Shown in pieces: positions 24,927 through 35,838 of a stretch of 64,000 bases of DNA (its first letter is position 1; every line of letters starts with the position of its first letter). The DNA is taken from the NCBI RefSeq assembly GCF_029285175.1, contig NZ_JABEDH010000001.1:372001-436000 (forward strand), given 5' to 3'. The notes below the pieces were generated by a model. That model did not search any database and had not been told where the DNA came from. It worked only from the letters and a program-made list of their open reading frames with translations. The stretch is from Sulfitobacter sp. M05. GTDB lineage: Bacteria; Pseudomonadota; Alphaproteobacteria; Rhodobacterales; Rhodobacteraceae. The translations under genes and the position numbers were made by a program.

Positions 24927-26600
24927 TTAGTGGCTCGGCTGCTTGTCCCATTCTTCCTGCTTTGGCAGGATTTCGAATGTATGCTCTGGTGGTGGGCAGG
25001 GCAGTGTCCACTCCAGTGTATCGGCATATTCGTTCCAAGGGTTGTTCTGCGTTACTTTCGCGCCGCGCAGCACCGAGTAAAGGATCACACCGATGAAGAA
25101 CACGAAGGATGCAAAGCTCAGGAACGCACCCCAGCTGGACCACTGGTTCCAGTAAGAGAATGCCTCAGGATAGTCGATGTAACGACGTGGCATGCCCTGA
25201 CGGCCCAGGAAGTGCTGTGGGAAGAAGGTCAGGTTTGCACCGATGAACATCGCCCAGAAGTGCAGTTTACCTGCCCACTCAGGGTACATTTTTCCGGTCA
25301 TCTTGGGGAAGTAGAAGTAGATTCCCGCAAAGATCGCGAAGACCGCACCAAGGCTCATCACGTAGTGGAAGTGCGCCACAACATAGTAGGTGTCGTGATA
25401 GTGACGGTCGACAGCAGCCTGTGACAGAACGATGCCGGTGACACCACCAACCGTGAACAGGAACAGGAAGCCGAAGGCCCAAAGCATCGGTGTCTTCAAT
25501 TCAACAGAACCGCCCCACATGGTGGCAATCCAAGAGAACACCTTAACCCCTGTAGGAACCGCAATGACCATGGTGGCCAGCATAAAGTAGGCCTGCTGGT
25601 TCAAGGTCATCCCCACGGTGTACATGTGGTGTGCCCAAACAACGAAACCCAGAACACCAATCGCGATGATCGCCCAAACCATTGGCAGGTAACCAAAGAT
25701 CGGCTTGCGGCTGAAGGTGGCAATCACGTGGCTGATGATACCGAAACCGGGCAGGATGATGATGTACACTTCGGGGTGACCGAAGAACCACAGGATGTGT
25801 TGATAGAGAACCGGATCGCCGCCGCCCGCTGGGTCGAAGAAGGCAAAGCCAAAGTTACGGTCCATCAGCAACATGGTAATCGCACCGGCCAGAACGGGCA
25901 GGGACAACAGGATCAGCCATGAGGTCACGAAGATCGACCAGCTGAACAGTGGCACTTTGAACAGGGTCATGCCCGGTGTGCGCATGTTCAGGAAGGTTGT
26001 GATCATGTTGATCGCACCAAGGATCGACGAGGCACCCGAAACGTGTACCGCAAAGATCGCAAGGTCCATCGACATGCCGCCTTCTTTTACGGAAAGCGGT
26101 GGATAAAGCACCCAACCAACACCAGAACCGGCCTGACCGTTACCGCCCGGGGCAAGAACAGAGCAGACCGCCAGCGTTGTACCGGCCACATAGAGCCAGA
26201 AAGACAGGTTGTTCATCCGAGGGAACGCCATGTCCGGTGCGCCGATTTGCAAAGGCATGAAATAGTTGCCGAAACCGCCGAAAAGCGCGGGAATAACAAC
26301 AAAGAACATCATCAGGATACCGTGACCGGTGATCAAGACGTTCCATAGGTGGCCGTTTGGCGTACACAATGTAGAGCTGTCCGCGATGAAACGCGCACCT
26401 TCCATACACATGTACTGCACGCCGGGGTTCATCAGCTCCAACCGCATGTAGACGGTAAACAGAACGGAAATGAACCCGACAAGAGCGGAGACGATCAGGT
26501 ACAAGATACCGATGTCTTTGTGGTTTGTGGACATGAACCAACGGGTAAAGAAACCCCGTTCGTCTTCGTGATCGTGCCCGTTGATGGCTGCGTCGGCCAT
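24927..26600 (-). CDS. ctaD: Cytochrome c oxidase subunit I (aa3 type)
   Basis: 557 residues from ATG 26600, preceded by GAGGAGG; the twelve extra codons upstream are not needed. Twelve membrane helices with all haem-copper ligands: the haem a His in '[11 protein letters not shown]', '[17 protein letters not shown]' with the CuB His and cross-linked Tyr, 'AHHMYTVG' with the CuB His pair, and 'VAHFHYVMS' with the haem a3 and a ligands. The D-channel '[17 protein letters not shown]' is present, so it is a proton-pumping A-type oxidase. The other cta genes are not in the window, as is usual in Rhodobacterales where subunit I is separate. Confidence 0.97.
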   Translation of the reverse strand: MADAAINGHDHEDERGFFTRWFMSTNHKDIGILYLIVSALVGFISVLFTVYMRLELMNPGVQYMCMEGARFIADSSTLCTPNGHLWNVLITGHGILMMFFVVIPALFGGFGNYFMPLQIGAPDMAFPRMNNLSFWLYVAGTTLAVCSVLAPGGNGQAGSGVGWVLYPPLSVKEGGMSMDLAIFAVHVSGASSILGAINMITTFLNMRTPGMTLFKVPLFSWSIFVTSWLILLSLPVLAGAITMLLMDRNFGFAFFDPAGGGDPVLYQHILWFFGHPEVYIIILPGFGIISHVIATFSRKPIFGYLPMVWAIIAIGVLGFVVWAHHMYTVGMTLNQQAYFMLATMVIAVPTGVKVFSWIATMWGGSVELKTPMLWAFGFLFLFTVGGVTGIVLSQAAVDRHYHDTYYVVAHFHYVMSLGAVFAIFAGIYFYFPKMTGKMYPEWAGKLHFWAMFIGANLTFFPQHFLGRQGMPRRYIDYPEAFSYWNQWSSWGAFLSFASFVFFIGVILYSVLRGAKVTQNNPWNEYADTLEWTLPCPPPEHTFEILPKQEEWDKQPSH

Positions 26601-26925
26601 GCGGTGCCTCCTCGCTATGGAATTTAGATACCCCACACCTATTGGTTTCGTGCAGAGCGATATAGATTAGTTCTAGTCTTGTCGCAGCACAGGGGCAATG
26701 GGCGCGAAGGTCGCAGGACAGGAAAACTATGCTAATTTGTCCGTCTTTGCCCCTGCCGGCACCGGGATTGCAGGGCAGAGGAGGCAAAAGGCCCGGCTTC
26801 GTTTACGAAATCTTCAATCAAATTCACCGCTTGAGCAATGTTTGGCAGAAAATACAGCCCCGGCCTTAGATCGCTTGCCCGATCCAACTGCACGATTCTA
26901 TTATGTTGGACGGGTGGGCGGGGGC
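26601..26925. other. Intergenic region upstream of ctaD
   Basis: About 325 bp between the end of lipB and the start of ctaD. It should carry the ctaD promoter. A short minus-strand frame overlaps it but is mostly a shadow of lipB, so no gene is called. Confidence 0.4.
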
Positions 26926-27597
26926 CTAACCGGGCGGCGGGACGGGGGCGTCGCCAAATACGCGGGCAAAGCTTTCGCGCAGGCGTACATCCAGATCGTC
27001 CATATTCACCGGCAGCCCCATATCGACAAGTGAGGTCACCCCGTGATCGCTGATCCCGCAGGGGACAATACCGCCGAAATGCGCCAGCTCTGGTTCCACA
27101 TTGATGCTGATCCCGTGAAAGCTGATCCATTTGCGCAGACGGATGCCAATGGCGGCAATCTTGTCCTCAGCGGGGGAGCCGTCTGCCTGGGGCGGTTTTT
27201 CGGGTCTTTGCACCCAGACGCCGACGCGCCCGGCACGGATCTCCCCGCGCAGGTTGAACTGGTCCAGCGTGTCGATCACCCAGGCCTCCAGATCGCGCAC
27301 AAAACAACGGACATCGCGGCCCCGCTTGCCCACGTCCAGCAACACATAGGCGACCCGTTGGCCCGGCCCGTGATAGGTGTATTGCCCGCCGCGTTTGGTG
27401 TCATAGACCGGAAACCGGTCCGGATCTGTCAGGTCTGCCACCTTGGCCGAGGTGCCCGCAGTGTAAAGCGGGGGGTGTTCCACCAGCCAGATGCATTCCG
27501 GTGCGGTGCCCGCGGCAATTTCTGCGACACGGTTTTCCATCCACGCCTCAGCGGCGCGGTAGTCGGTCAAGCCGTCGGTTGTTATCCATTCCACCAT
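26926..27597 (-). CDS. lipB: Octanoyltransferase LipB
   Basis: 223 residues. It moves octanoyl from acyl carrier protein to lipoyl domains, the first step of lipoate synthesis. Diagnostic motifs are present: '[20 protein letters not shown]', the Lys in '[18 protein letters not shown]', and the catalytic Cys in '[15 protein letters not shown]'. The C-terminus is slightly longer than in E. coli and ends in a Pro-rich tail. Single gene. Confidence 0.96.
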   Translation of the reverse strand: MVEWITTDGLTDYRAAEAWMENRVAEIAAGTAPECIWLVEHPPLYTAGTSAKVADLTDPDRFPVYDTKRGGQYTYHGPGQRVAYVLLDVGKRGRDVRCFVRDLEAWVIDTLDQFNLRGEIRAGRVGVWVQRPEKPPQADGSPAEDKIAAIGIRLRKWISFHGISINVEPELAHFGGIVPCGISDHGVTSLVDMGLPVNMDDLDVRLRESFARVFGDAPVPPPG

Positions 27598-27734
27598 TGG
27601 GGGTCTTTATCCGGTCTGGCGCGGCGGGTGAAGAGGGGAGCCCAAAAAGAGAGCGGGAAAGTCTTGGCAGATGGGCACCTCATCAGGGGACACGGACAAG
27701 ACACAGATCGCCATCTGGTCCTGTCCGTAAGATC

Positions 27735-28409
27735 CTATGCGGCTTCTTTCTCGCTCAATACCTTGCGTAGCATTTGGGCATAGGTCTCGGCCCCTTGCGC
27801 GCCCGTCAGCATATACCGCCCGTCGAACACCATCGAGGGGACACCGGAGACACCGCGTTCGGTCCAGAATTGCTGATGGGCACGGGTTTCTTCTGCCATG
27901 CTCTGGCTGGTCAGCATTTCCTCAGCAGCGGTACGGTCCAATCCCACGGTTTCTGCGCAATCTAATAGGGTCGGGATATCAGACACATCTTTACCCTCTG
28001 TGAAATGGGCCGAGAACAGCGCCAGTTTCAGCGGATGTTGCAACCCCTGTTTTTGCGCCCAGCCCAGCAGTTGATGGGCGGCAAAGCTGTTTACGATGCG
28101 GCTGTCTGGGCTGAAATTGAACACAAACCCCAAATCCTGCCCGACACGCTCTAGATGGGCGCGGTTCTGGGCTGATTGTTCGGCTGTGCTGCCGTATTTC
28201 TCTGTGATGTGTTCGGTGAGGTTCTGACCCTCTGGCGGCATGGCCGGATTCAACTCAAACGGATGCCAGCGCACATAGGCACCAACACCAACCATGCCCA
28301 ATGCCTGCTCAAGCTGTTTGTAACCGACAATACACCACGGGCACATGACATCGGACACGATATCAACCTGAACCACGGGTGCATCACCGTGTTGCGGTGT
28401 TTCCAACAT
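27735..28409 (-). CDS. DsbA family oxidoreductase (FrnE-like)
   Basis: 224 residues from ATG 28409, with AAAGGAG eight bases upstream. A DsbA-type thioredoxin fold with inserted helical domain: active site 'DVMCPWCIVGYKQLE' (CPWC), and 'GVSGVPSMVFDGRYMLTGAQ' with the cis-Pro. There is no signal peptide, so it acts in the cytoplasm like FrnE/2-hydroxychromene isomerase relatives. A role in oxidative-stress protein repair is plausible but not shown. Confidence 0.92.
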   Translation of the reverse strand: MLETPQHGDAPVVQVDIVSDVMCPWCIVGYKQLEQALGMVGVGAYVRWHPFELNPAMPPEGQNLTEHITEKYGSTAEQSAQNRAHLERVGQDLGFVFNFSPDSRIVNSFAAHQLLGWAQKQGLQHPLKLALFSAHFTEGKDVSDIPTLLDCAETVGLDRTAAEEMLTSQSMAEETRAHQQFWTERGVSGVPSMVFDGRYMLTGAQGAETYAQMLRKVLSEKEAA

Positions 28410-28579
28410 ATCGCTTTCTCCTTTCGTGCCTACGCTCACAAGGTGACACTTTTTTTGGTGGTTTCAAGGCGCGCTCTGCCCATGGTTGCGTGAAATTTCG
28501 CAAACAACCTTTGGTGATGGGCGCAGCTGTGCTAAAATTCCAGCGACAACAACGAGTCATTTTAGTCGGAGCCTTTCTT

Positions 28580-29896
28580 ATGAATTTTAAAACCTTCACC
28601 GGAGCCCTGCTTGGGGCGTCTCTGGCCTTTGTACCTGCCCAGACGGCACAAGCCGACGCTGGCGACTTTATCGCCGGTGCGATCATCGGCGGGATTGTCG
28701 GGGCCAATGCCAAGAAGCAACGCACAACACGTACCACACAAAAGCGGTACAAAAAGAAGACCTATCGCTCTCGCCTGCCATCCACGCAGGAGGGGCGCAA
28801 CATTCAGGCTTCGCTAAATTATTTTGGTTTCAACGCAGGTACTGTTGACGGCCAGCTGGGCCAAAAAACCCGTAACGCGGTCTCACAATATCAGGCCTAT
28901 TTGGGCTATCCCGTCACCGGCCAGCTGTCTGCTTTTGAAAACAACCTGTTGGTGTCCAGTTATAACCGCGCACAGGCAGGGGGATACGCCGTGCAGCAAC
29001 AGGTCGCTGCCACGCCGGACGGCACCCGTGGATTGCTGAAAACCTACCGCGCCGAGATGGCCGGCCAGTCCCCTGCTGGCAATGGAGCCGCCCAAACAAC
29101 TATTGTGGTGGCACCTCAGGCCGTGCCACAGCCGGCCCCGACCACGCCGGTGATCGCCGCCGCGGCTGCATCGGCGACCGCATTGCCCAGCTTTATGGGG
29201 GCCGCCTCACAGGCCTCGCTTGCGTCGCATTGCAATACTGTTTCTTTGATCACCAATACCAATGGCGGCTTTACAACTTTGGCCAGCATGTCCGACCCGA
29301 ACGTCGCCATCAACGAACAGTTCTGTCTGGCCCGGACCTATGCCATCGCCCGGTCCGAAGAGCTGGTTGGAAAAATTCCGGGGTTCACACCAGATCAAAT
29401 CGCTCAGCAATGCGCGGGATTCGGTCCCGCGATGAAAGATTACGTCTCGTCGCTGTCGCTCAAATCGCGTGATGCGGTTGTGGCCGACGTTTCGTCCTTT
29501 GTCCTGACCACTGGTATGTCGCCGGCACAGCTGGCCGGAACTGCGCGGATCTGCATGGGGGTCGGATACCGCACCGACAACATGGAGGTGGCGGTCGGGT
29601 CTGCCCTGCTGCTCTATACAATGGGCGAGGGGGTCTACGGCGAGTTGATGGGCCACCACCTCAGTCAGGGGTTCGGCACGGCCAAGCGGGCGGACAAAGC
29701 CGTGGATTGGTATAAGGCCGGGCTCGCAGCGGCAGATTCGGGTGCAGCCACGGTCTTTGTACCGGGCCAGCCCGAGCGGACAGAGTTGATCCGCGCGGCA
29801 TCCCAGCGCATCACCGGTGCCGCCTCGGTTCCCACGTTCCCACAGCCGCAGGCTGCGTCCAGCACGGGATTGCCGACATTTTCGATCAGCGAATAG
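28580..29896 (+). CDS. Secreted protein with peptidoglycan-binding-like domain
   Basis: 438 residues from ATG 28580, which gives a good signal peptide ('LLGASLAFVPAQTAQA|DA'). A Gly-rich hydrophobic stretch ('IAGAIIGGIVGANA') and a basic segment follow. Residues ~75-125 are a peptidoglycan-binding type 1 domain ('ASLNYFGFNAGTVDGQLGQKTRNAVSQYQ'). After an Ala/Pro-rich linker, the C-terminal ~230 residues form a helical domain with 'ADKAVDWYKAGLAAADSGAATVF', reminiscent of Sel1/TPR-type helices. Likely a cell-envelope protein of unknown function. Confidence 0.8.
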   Translation: MNFKTFTGALLGASLAFVPAQTAQADAGDFIAGAIIGGIVGANAKKQRTTRTTQKRYKKKTYRSRLPSTQEGRNIQASLNYFGFNAGTVDGQLGQKTRNAVSQYQAYLGYPVTGQLSAFENNLLVSSYNRAQAGGYAVQQQVAATPDGTRGLLKTYRAEMAGQSPAGNGAAQTTIVVAPQAVPQPAPTTPVIAAAAASATALPSFMGAASQASLASHCNTVSLITNTNGGFTTLASMSDPNVAINEQFCLARTYAIARSEELVGKIPGFTPDQIAQQCAGFGPAMKDYVSSLSLKSRDAVVADVSSFVLTTGMSPAQLAGTARICMGVGYRTDNMEVAVGSALLLYTMGEGVYGELMGHHLSQGFGTAKRADKAVDWYKAGLAAADSGAATVFVPGQPERTELIRAASQRITGAASVPTFPQPQAASSTGLPTFSISE

Positions 29897-29923
29897 CCGG
29901 ATCGAGACCGGGTTTCACGCTTG

Positions 29924-29955
29924 TCCCCGTGGCTGAAAGGCTGCGGGGATTTTTC
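29924..29955 (+). terminator. Terminator of the peptidoglycan-binding-domain gene
   Basis: TCCCCG and CGGGGA arms with an inner CTG/CAG-type contact, followed by TTTTT, ~30 bp after the stop codon. Confidence 0.75.
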
Positions 29956-30016
29956 GTGACTTTTTGCTCTTCACAAGGCCCGCATTCCCCGCTAAACCCC
30001 GCGCATACCATGGCTT

Positions 30017-30102
30017 GCGGTCGTGGCGGAATGGTAGACGCGCAGCGTTGAGGTCGCTGTGGGGTAACACCCGTGAGAGTTCGAGTCTCTCCGACCGCAC
30101 CA
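30017..30102 (+). tRNA. tRNA-Leu (GAG anticodon)
   Basis: 86-nt class II tRNA with encoded CCA. Acceptor GCGGTCG pairs with CGACCGC, anticodon loop holds GAG, a long variable arm (GGGGTAACACCC) is present, and the T-arm is GAGTTCGAGTCTC. Confidence 0.96.
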
Positions 30103-30146
30103 ATTAACTCCTTTCTTTCATGTAAATAAGGGGTTTTGTGAAGTGG

Positions 30147-30266
30147 TCAAACTTCGACCCTCGAATTGACCGTCGAAGCTGATTGCACTTGCGGTGCGAT
30201 CTGACTGCGGTGAATCCGCGTTGCGGTGCCGAATTTCGTCACCTTGATTTCTTCAGCTTTGATCAT
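30147..30266 (-). CDS. Possible 39-residue small protein
   Basis: An ATG at 30266 has a well-placed AAGGGG seven to eight bases upstream and opens 39 codons (MIKAEEIKVTKFGTATRI...). The peptide is basic at its centre and has no membrane segment or known motif. It is alone in the gap between tRNA-Leu and icd. It could be a real small protein or the leftover of a longer gene; only the ribosome site supports it. The remainder of 30267-30522 shows no gene. Confidence 0.3.
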   Translation of the reverse strand: MIKAEEIKVTKFGTATRIHRSQIAPQVQSASTVNSRVEV

Positions 30267-30522
30267 CCGGTATCCCCTTCACGAACTACGATTTTATAAG
30301 GGCGACTTATGAATCCGCCCCACACCAGCGGCTTAACTCTGCACCGCCAGTTCATTAGATTTATTTGCGCGCAAGAAACCTCTATGCGGAAATAGTGTTT
30401 TTTCCCAAGCAGATGTGCCGCAGACAGCAGCGAAATTAACGATGACGGGGCACTGTTAATGGCTCCTGAGCCTGAAGCAGCCCGCCTTTTTGAAACGCAA
30501 ATGGGTGCATAGAGCCAACAGT

Positions 30523-30566
30523 AAAAAGGGCCGCGCATTCGGGGAAATGCGCGGCCCTTTGATTTT
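30523..30566 (-). terminator. Terminator of icd
   Basis: A long stem (AAAGGGCCGCGCAT with ATGCGCGGCCCTTT) with A/T runs on both sides lies 13 bp after the icd stop codon on the minus strand. Confidence 0.9.
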
Positions 30567-30578
30567 AGGTCAATGGGA

Positions 30579-32768
30579 TTACCCGATGATGTTGTTCAGC
30601 GTCGCAGAGGGGCGCATGACCGCTGCGGTTTTGGTCGCGTCACCGTGGTAATACCCACCCAGATCAACCGCTGGGCCCTGCACTGCGGCCAGCTCGGACA
30701 AGATTTGCTCTTCCCCGCTTGCCAGGGCTTCGGCAATCGGTGCGAAATGCGCGGCAAGTTCGGCATCGCTGTTCTGGCGCGCCAGTGCTTCGGCCCAATA
30801 GCGTGCAAACCAATAGTGGCTGTTGCGGTTGTCAGGCTCGCCCACCTTGCGCGATGGCGAGTGACCGTGATCCAGAATGCCCTGTGTTGCGGCATCAACC
30901 GCCTGTCCCAATACGCGGGCTTTCTCGTTGCCCTTAGCGTCGGCAAGGAAGGTCAGGCTTTCGCCAAGCGCACAGAACTCGCCAAGGCTGTCCCAGCGCA
31001 GATGGTTTTCTTCCTGCAATTGTTGCACGTGCTTGGGGGCTGATCCGCCGGCACCGGTTTCAAACAACCCGCCGCCATTCATCAGCTTCACAATCGACAG
31101 CATTTTGGCAGAAGTGGCCAGTTCGAGGATCGGGAACAGATCGGTCAGGTAATCGCGCAGCACGTTACCGGTGATGGCGATTGTGTTCTTACCTTCGGTG
31201 ATGGTTTCGAAAGAGGCGCGGGTGGCCGCGCGCGGAGCCATGATCTCGAACTTATCTGCAACACCTTTGGCCTGCAAAATCGGTTCGACGTATTTGATCA
31301 GCTCTGCATCATGGGCGCGGTCCGCGTCCAGCCAGAAAATCGCGCGGCAGCCTTCGGCTTTCTGGCGGTCAATGGCAAGGTTTACCCAGTCTTCGATCGG
31401 GGCCTTGCGCGCAGAGGCAGAGCGCCAGATGTCGCCAGCCTCAACCTTGTGGCTGTGCAGCACGGTGCCGTCCTCGAGGATCATCTTGACGGTGCCGGCT
31501 TCGGCAATCTCAAAGGTGGTGGGGTGGGAACCGTATTCCTCGGCTTTTTGCGCCATCAGGCCGATGTTCTGAACGGTGCCCGCTGTGGCAGGGTTCATTT
31601 TACCGTTTTCTTTGAAGAACTTGATCGTCTCGTCATAGACCGGCGCATAGGAGTTGTCAGGGATCACACAATTGGCGTCGGATTCTTCGCCCGTTGGTCC
31701 CCAACCTTTGCCACCTGCGCGGATCAGCGCCGGCATCGACGCGTCGATGATGACGTCGGACGAGACATGCAGGTTGGTGATGCCCTTGTCGGAATCAACC
31801 ATATACATCGGTGGACGCGCCGCCATGCAGGCCTCGATATCCGCCATGATGGCGGCGTTGTCTTTGACACGGGCCAGAAGATCACCAAGGCCCGAATTCG
31901 GGTTCACGCCCAGATCGGCCATCGCGGCACCATGTTTTTCAAATACGGGTGCCAGAAATGCCTTGACCGCATGGCCAAAGATGATCGGGTCCGAGACCTT
32001 CATCATCGTGGCTTTCATGTGCAGCGAGAACAGTGTGCCGTCGGCTTTGGTCTGTTCGATTTGTTCAGCAAGGAAGTCTTGCAGGGCCGCCGCGCTCATG
32101 AAGGTTGCGTCCACCACGGTGCCGGCAGGATAGGTGATGCCCTCTTTCAGAACGGTTTCGCCGCCTTCTGTTTCCAGAACAATCTTTACTGTGGCTTCGG
32201 CGTCCAGCGTGGCAGAAGTTTCGTTGGAAAAGAAATCGCCCTCCGACATGGAGGAAACGCGGGTTTTGCTGTCAGCAACCCAGTCGCCCATGCGGTGCGG
32301 GTTGTTCTGGGCAAAGCTCTTGACCGCTTTGGCGGCGCGTCGGTCAGAGTTGCCTTCGCGCAAAACAGGGTTCACAGCCGAGCCTTTGATGCCGTCATAT
32401 TTCGCACGCACGGCCTTTTCCGCATCTGTGCTGGGTGCTTCGGGATAGTCGGGCAGGGCGAAGCCCTGCGATTGCAGTTCCTTGATCGCGGCCACCAGCT
32501 GCGGCACAGAGGCTGAGATATTGGGCAGTTTGATGACATTGGCGTCGGGTGTCTTTACCAGACGGCCCAGCTCGGCCAGATCGTCAGACTGGCGCTGCTC
32601 TTCGCTCAGATGTTCGGGGAAGGTTGCGAGGATACGGCCCGCAAGGCTGATGTCCTTTGTGCCGACAGAGACACCGGCCGCTGCTGCAAACTTTTGGATG
32701 ATTGGCAGGAACGAGGCCGATGCAAGCTCCGGTGCTTCGTCGACTTTGGTGTAGATAATATCTGACAT
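30579..32768 (-). CDS. icd: NADP-dependent isocitrate dehydrogenase, monomeric type
   Basis: 729 residues from ATG 32768 ([17 protein letters not shown]), matching the ~740-residue monomeric IDH-II family rather than the ~400-residue dimeric enzyme. Characteristic segments: '[41 protein letters not shown]' region with the substrate-binding [15 protein letters not shown] motif, '[12 protein letters not shown]', and the C-terminal '[32 protein letters not shown]'. It oxidises isocitrate to 2-oxoglutarate and is a main NADPH source in the TCA cycle. It is a single gene with its own strong terminator. Confidence 0.97.
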   Translation of the reverse strand: MSDIIYTKVDEAPELASASFLPIIQKFAAAAGVSVGTKDISLAGRILATFPEHLSEEQRQSDDLAELGRLVKTPDANVIKLPNISASVPQLVAAIKELQSQGFALPDYPEAPSTDAEKAVRAKYDGIKGSAVNPVLREGNSDRRAAKAVKSFAQNNPHRMGDWVADSKTRVSSMSEGDFFSNETSATLDAEATVKIVLETEGGETVLKEGITYPAGTVVDATFMSAAALQDFLAEQIEQTKADGTLFSLHMKATMMKVSDPIIFGHAVKAFLAPVFEKHGAAMADLGVNPNSGLGDLLARVKDNAAIMADIEACMAARPPMYMVDSDKGITNLHVSSDVIIDASMPALIRAGGKGWGPTGEESDANCVIPDNSYAPVYDETIKFFKENGKMNPATAGTVQNIGLMAQKAEEYGSHPTTFEIAEAGTVKMILEDGTVLHSHKVEAGDIWRSASARKAPIEDWVNLAIDRQKAEGCRAIFWLDADRAHDAELIKYVEPILQAKGVADKFEIMAPRAATRASFETITEGKNTIAITGNVLRDYLTDLFPILELATSAKMLSIVKLMNGGGLFETGAGGSAPKHVQQLQEENHLRWDSLGEFCALGESLTFLADAKGNEKARVLGQAVDAATQGILDHGHSPSRKVGEPDNRNSHYWFARYWAEALARQNSDAELAAHFAPIAEALASGEEQILSELAAVQGPAVDLGGYYHGDATKTAAVMRPSATLNNIIG

Positions 32769-32875
32769 GGAAAACCCCTTGAGTATGGCGTGAATGACGG
32801 TTGCGCCGTCCATAGCGTACCCAAGGGGGAAGGTCGATAGTATACTGTAGTATGCAGAGCGAAAACCGCGCCTCT

Positions 32876-34261
32876 TTAGTGCTGTGGTGATCCCATGCCG
32901 ATATCCCAGAACAGACCGGCCATCACGGACATGGCGCTGCGGCAGACCGGTTTCAACACATGTTCATCCGGTGCATGTTGGCTGCATCCAAGATAGCTGT
33001 GTGGAATCCAGACGGTTGGCAGGCCCATGATATCTGCAAAGCAATCGTTCGGCAGGGAGCCGGCGAGGTTGGGCAGGATGTGCGGCGTTTGCCCGGTGGT
33101 TTCAATCAACGAGTCGCGCACATAGGTGACCCAAGGGTCGCTTGGATCAAGCCGTGTGGCGGGAAAGAACCCGCGGTCGTGCTGTTCAATACGGACCGCA
33201 TCAAACCCCAGTGCGTCCAGATGGCGGCGCAGCGCGGGGATGATGTCGGCAGGGTCCGTACCCACAACATAGCGCAGCTGGCAGGTGGCGCGGGCATGGC
33301 CGGAAATCGCGTTCACAGGGGCCTCGGGCACGCCGCTTTTCATCGCCAGAACCGCGAATGAATTCCAGCCATAGGCGCGTTCGGCAGGGGTCAGCCCGGT
33401 TTCGCCCCAGTCTTCATCTACCTTTGGGGAACTGCCTTCGGTGATTGGCAGGTCTTTCAACGCATCGCGGACCGATTGGGTCAGGCTGTCGGGGCGCCAT
33501 TCGGGAATCTGGATTTGGCCGCGCGCATCGGTGATGCTGGCGATGGCATGGGACAAAATCATCGCAGGATCGGCCAGCAGCCCGCCGAAATTGCCCGAGT
33601 GATGGGCCCCGTCGCGCAGATCGACACAAAGGTCGAAGGAGGTTCCGCCCCTTGCGCCCATGAACATTGTTGGCCGCTCTGGCCGCAACCGGGGGCCGTC
33701 CGAGGCGATCAAAACATCCGCGGCCAGCACTTCCTTATTGGCCTCCATGAACGCGGCCAACCCGGGAGAGCCGATCTCCTCGCTGGTTTCCAGTACGATT
33801 TTGACGTTAAAGCCAAGACTGCCGCGCGTGGCCACGACGCTTTCTAAGGCGGCAATGTTGATCAGATGCTGAACTTTGTTGTCCGCCGTGCCGCGGCCAT
33901 AAAGGCGGTCATCTTCCTCCACCAGCGTAAAGGGGGCAAGCCCTTCGCGCCATGCGTCGGTCTGGGCGCGGATTACATCGCCGTGCCCGTAGGTCAGGAC
34001 AGTTGTAAACGCGGGGTCTTCGATACGGGTACCCACCAACAGCGGTCCGCCATTGGGGTCGGGGTTTTTATGTATCGCACAGTCAAAGCCAAGGGCGTTC
34101 AGACGCGGGATCATGGCCTCGTCAAGGTAACGGCGCAGTTCAGGTCGGTTTTCCGGATTCTGGCTTTCGGTTTCAAAGGCGACAAGCCGGCTAAGGTCGG
34201 TCTGCAATTGACCTGTTTCAAAGTAATCAATGGCGTGTTCAATCGCGTCTTTGCGGCTCAT
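32876..34261 (-). CDS. M20 family metallopeptidase (dipeptidase-like)
   Basis: 461 residues from ATG 34261, which overlaps the end of the gamma-glutamyltransferase gene by 4 bp. An M20 zinc peptidase: '[10 protein letters not shown]' with the first metal His and Asp, '[14 protein letters not shown]' with bridging Asp, '[15 protein letters not shown]' with catalytic Glu, and '[16 protein letters not shown]' with the last metal His. A dimerisation lid domain lies between (~190-330). No signal peptide, so it works in the cytoplasm. It is last in the ggt-dpp operon and probably cleaves the imported peptides. Confidence 0.9.
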   Translation of the reverse strand: MSRKDAIEHAIDYFETGQLQTDLSRLVAFETESQNPENRPELRRYLDEAMIPRLNALGFDCAIHKNPDPNGGPLLVGTRIEDPAFTTVLTYGHGDVIRAQTDAWREGLAPFTLVEEDDRLYGRGTADNKVQHLINIAALESVVATRGSLGFNVKIVLETSEEIGSPGLAAFMEANKEVLAADVLIASDGPRLRPERPTMFMGARGGTSFDLCVDLRDGAHHSGNFGGLLADPAMILSHAIASITDARGQIQIPEWRPDSLTQSVRDALKDLPITEGSSPKVDEDWGETGLTPAERAYGWNSFAVLAMKSGVPEAPVNAISGHARATCQLRYVVGTDPADIIPALRRHLDALGFDAVRIEQHDRGFFPATRLDPSDPWVTYVRDSLIETTGQTPHILPNLAGSLPNDCFADIMGLPTVWIPHSYLGCSQHAPDEHVLKPVCRSAMSVMAGLFWDIGMGSPQH

Positions 34262-35838
34262 GCTGGTTCCTTGTTTTCCATAATGGCGTCCCCCCAAGGT
34301 GACATGATTTCGGTGCAACCCGAGTTCTTGCCGGCCCTGCGCATTACCCCGGCAGGGCAGGCAAAGGCATAGGGGAAAATAGTGCGTTTGGTGGTGACGA
34401 CCGGTTGCTTGTCGCGCAAAGCGTTGATCACTGTGTCGGGCAGGGTCTCATCCGCGACAATGGTGTCACCGCCTGATACGTCAATGCGGGGTTGGTGAAA
34501 GGTATCGGCCAGATCCATGTCGAAATCAGCGACAAAGCTGGCAAGCTGTGTCACAGCCGAGACGATCTTGCGCCCACCGGAGGCGCCAAAGGCAAACCGG
34601 TTCTCGCCCTTTGATCCCAAGGCCGGGCAGACATTCATCAAACAGGGTTTGTCCGGGGCCAGCGAATTGGGCCGCCCTTGCACTGGATCAAACCACATGA
34701 TCCCGTTGTTCAGTAGGAAACCGGTCGAGGGAGAGACCACGCGACTGCCAAAAATCGACAGCAGGGTTTGCGTCTGGCTGACCATATTGCCCTGTTTATC
34801 GACAACGGAGAAATGCGTGGTGCAGCCTTCGTTGCCGCGGGTTTCGCCGTCATGACCCATGGTTGAAAGACGTGCGGCATAGGCCGCGTTCAGCCCGTCG
34901 GCATAGGCACCATAAGCGGCACCATCAGGGGTATCACCAAGGTCGCGGGTCGCCATTACAGCCAGTGCGTCGCGCATCGTTGGGCCTGCGGTCAGCCCGG
35001 GCAGTACATCAAACTGCGTGCCGCGATACTCAAACGATAGGGGATCACTGAAAAAGGCGTGGTAACTGTGCAGATCATCAGCAGACAGCGACCCGCCTTT
35101 GGCCTGCACATCCTGCGCCAGCATCCGCGCCAGATCGCCATCATACATTGCCCGCGCGCCCTGATCTGCAATTTCTTGCAGGCTGCGGGCCATGGCGGAC
35201 ATGTCCAGCCGTTTGTCAGCCAGTGCGGTCCAACCCGATACCGTGGGCCATTGCCCGTCCTCAAGGAACAGGGCGGCAGCATCAGGGTCTTGTGCCAGAA
35301 CGCGGGTAGAAGAGGCAATGTTCAGGGCAGCAAACCAGTCTACCAGCAGACCTTCGCGCGCAAGCCTGATGGCAGGGGCCAGCAAATCGGCCCAGGGCAT
35401 TGTGCCAAAGCGCGCGTGCATCTTGCCCATACCGTCGACAAGACCGGGAACGGCAACGGCTGTGGCCCCCTGCACATTGCGCTCCCCTTCGACGGCATCC
35501 CACGGGAACAGGTCGTCGGACGTGCCATCGCTGCTAAGGGGGAAATCTTTGGGATCAAGTGCTGCGGGCGAGCGCATTCCATAGTTCAGCGCATGGGCGC
35601 GCCCTTCATCCGCACGCCACAGCATCAGCCCGCCACCACCGGCAGGGCCACTCATCCAGGGTTCAACAACCCCGATGGCAAAAGATGTGGCAATCGCTGC
35701 ATCTACAGCATCCCCACCTGCGGCCAAGACGGCAGCACCTGCTTCTGCGGCGACACGGTGTTGGGCTGCGACCACACCGAATTCGGTTTCGATAACGGTT
35801 TTTGAAACCTGCATAGAGGTTGACAGGTTGCGGCTCAC
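34258..35838 (-). CDS. Gamma-glutamyltransferase family protein
   Basis: 526 residues. An Ntn-hydrolase precursor: the N-terminal large-subunit part begins '[29 protein letters not shown]', and the autocleavage/catalytic Thr lies in '[25 protein letters not shown]', followed by '[12 protein letters not shown]' and the '[12 protein letters not shown]' glycine loop. Unlike classic periplasmic GGT it has no signal peptide, so it should act on imported gamma-glutamyl compounds inside the cell. It overlaps both the ABC gene upstream and the M20 gene downstream by 4 bp. Confidence 0.9.
   Translation of the reverse strand: MSRNLSTSMQVSKTVIETEFGVVAAQHRVAAEAGAAVLAAGGDAVDAAIATSFAIGVVEPWMSGPAGGGGLMLWRADEGRAHALNYGMRSPAALDPKDFPLSSDGTSDDLFPWDAVEGERNVQGATAVAVPGLVDGMGKMHARFGTMPWADLLAPAIRLAREGLLVDWFAALNIASSTRVLAQDPDAAALFLEDGQWPTVSGWTALADKRLDMSAMARSLQEIADQGARAMYDGDLARMLAQDVQAKGGSLSADDLHSYHAFFSDPLSFEYRGTQFDVLPGLTAGPTMRDALAVMATRDLGDTPDGAAYGAYADGLNAAYAARLSTMGHDGETRGNEGCTTHFSVVDKQGNMVSQTQTLLSIFGSRVVSPSTGFLLNNGIMWFDPVQGRPNSLAPDKPCLMNVCPALGSKGENRFAFGASGGRKIVSAVTQLASFVADFDMDLADTFHQPRIDVSGGDTIVADETLPDTVINALRDKQPVVTTKRTIFPYAFACPAGVMRRAGKNSGCTEIMSPWGDAIMENKEPA

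Noticed and set aside
31311-32516. 401-residue plus-strand frame opposite icd
   Set aside because: Shadow of the high-GC icd gene: His/Arg/Gly-rich with no motifs, whereas the minus frame is a complete monomeric IDH.
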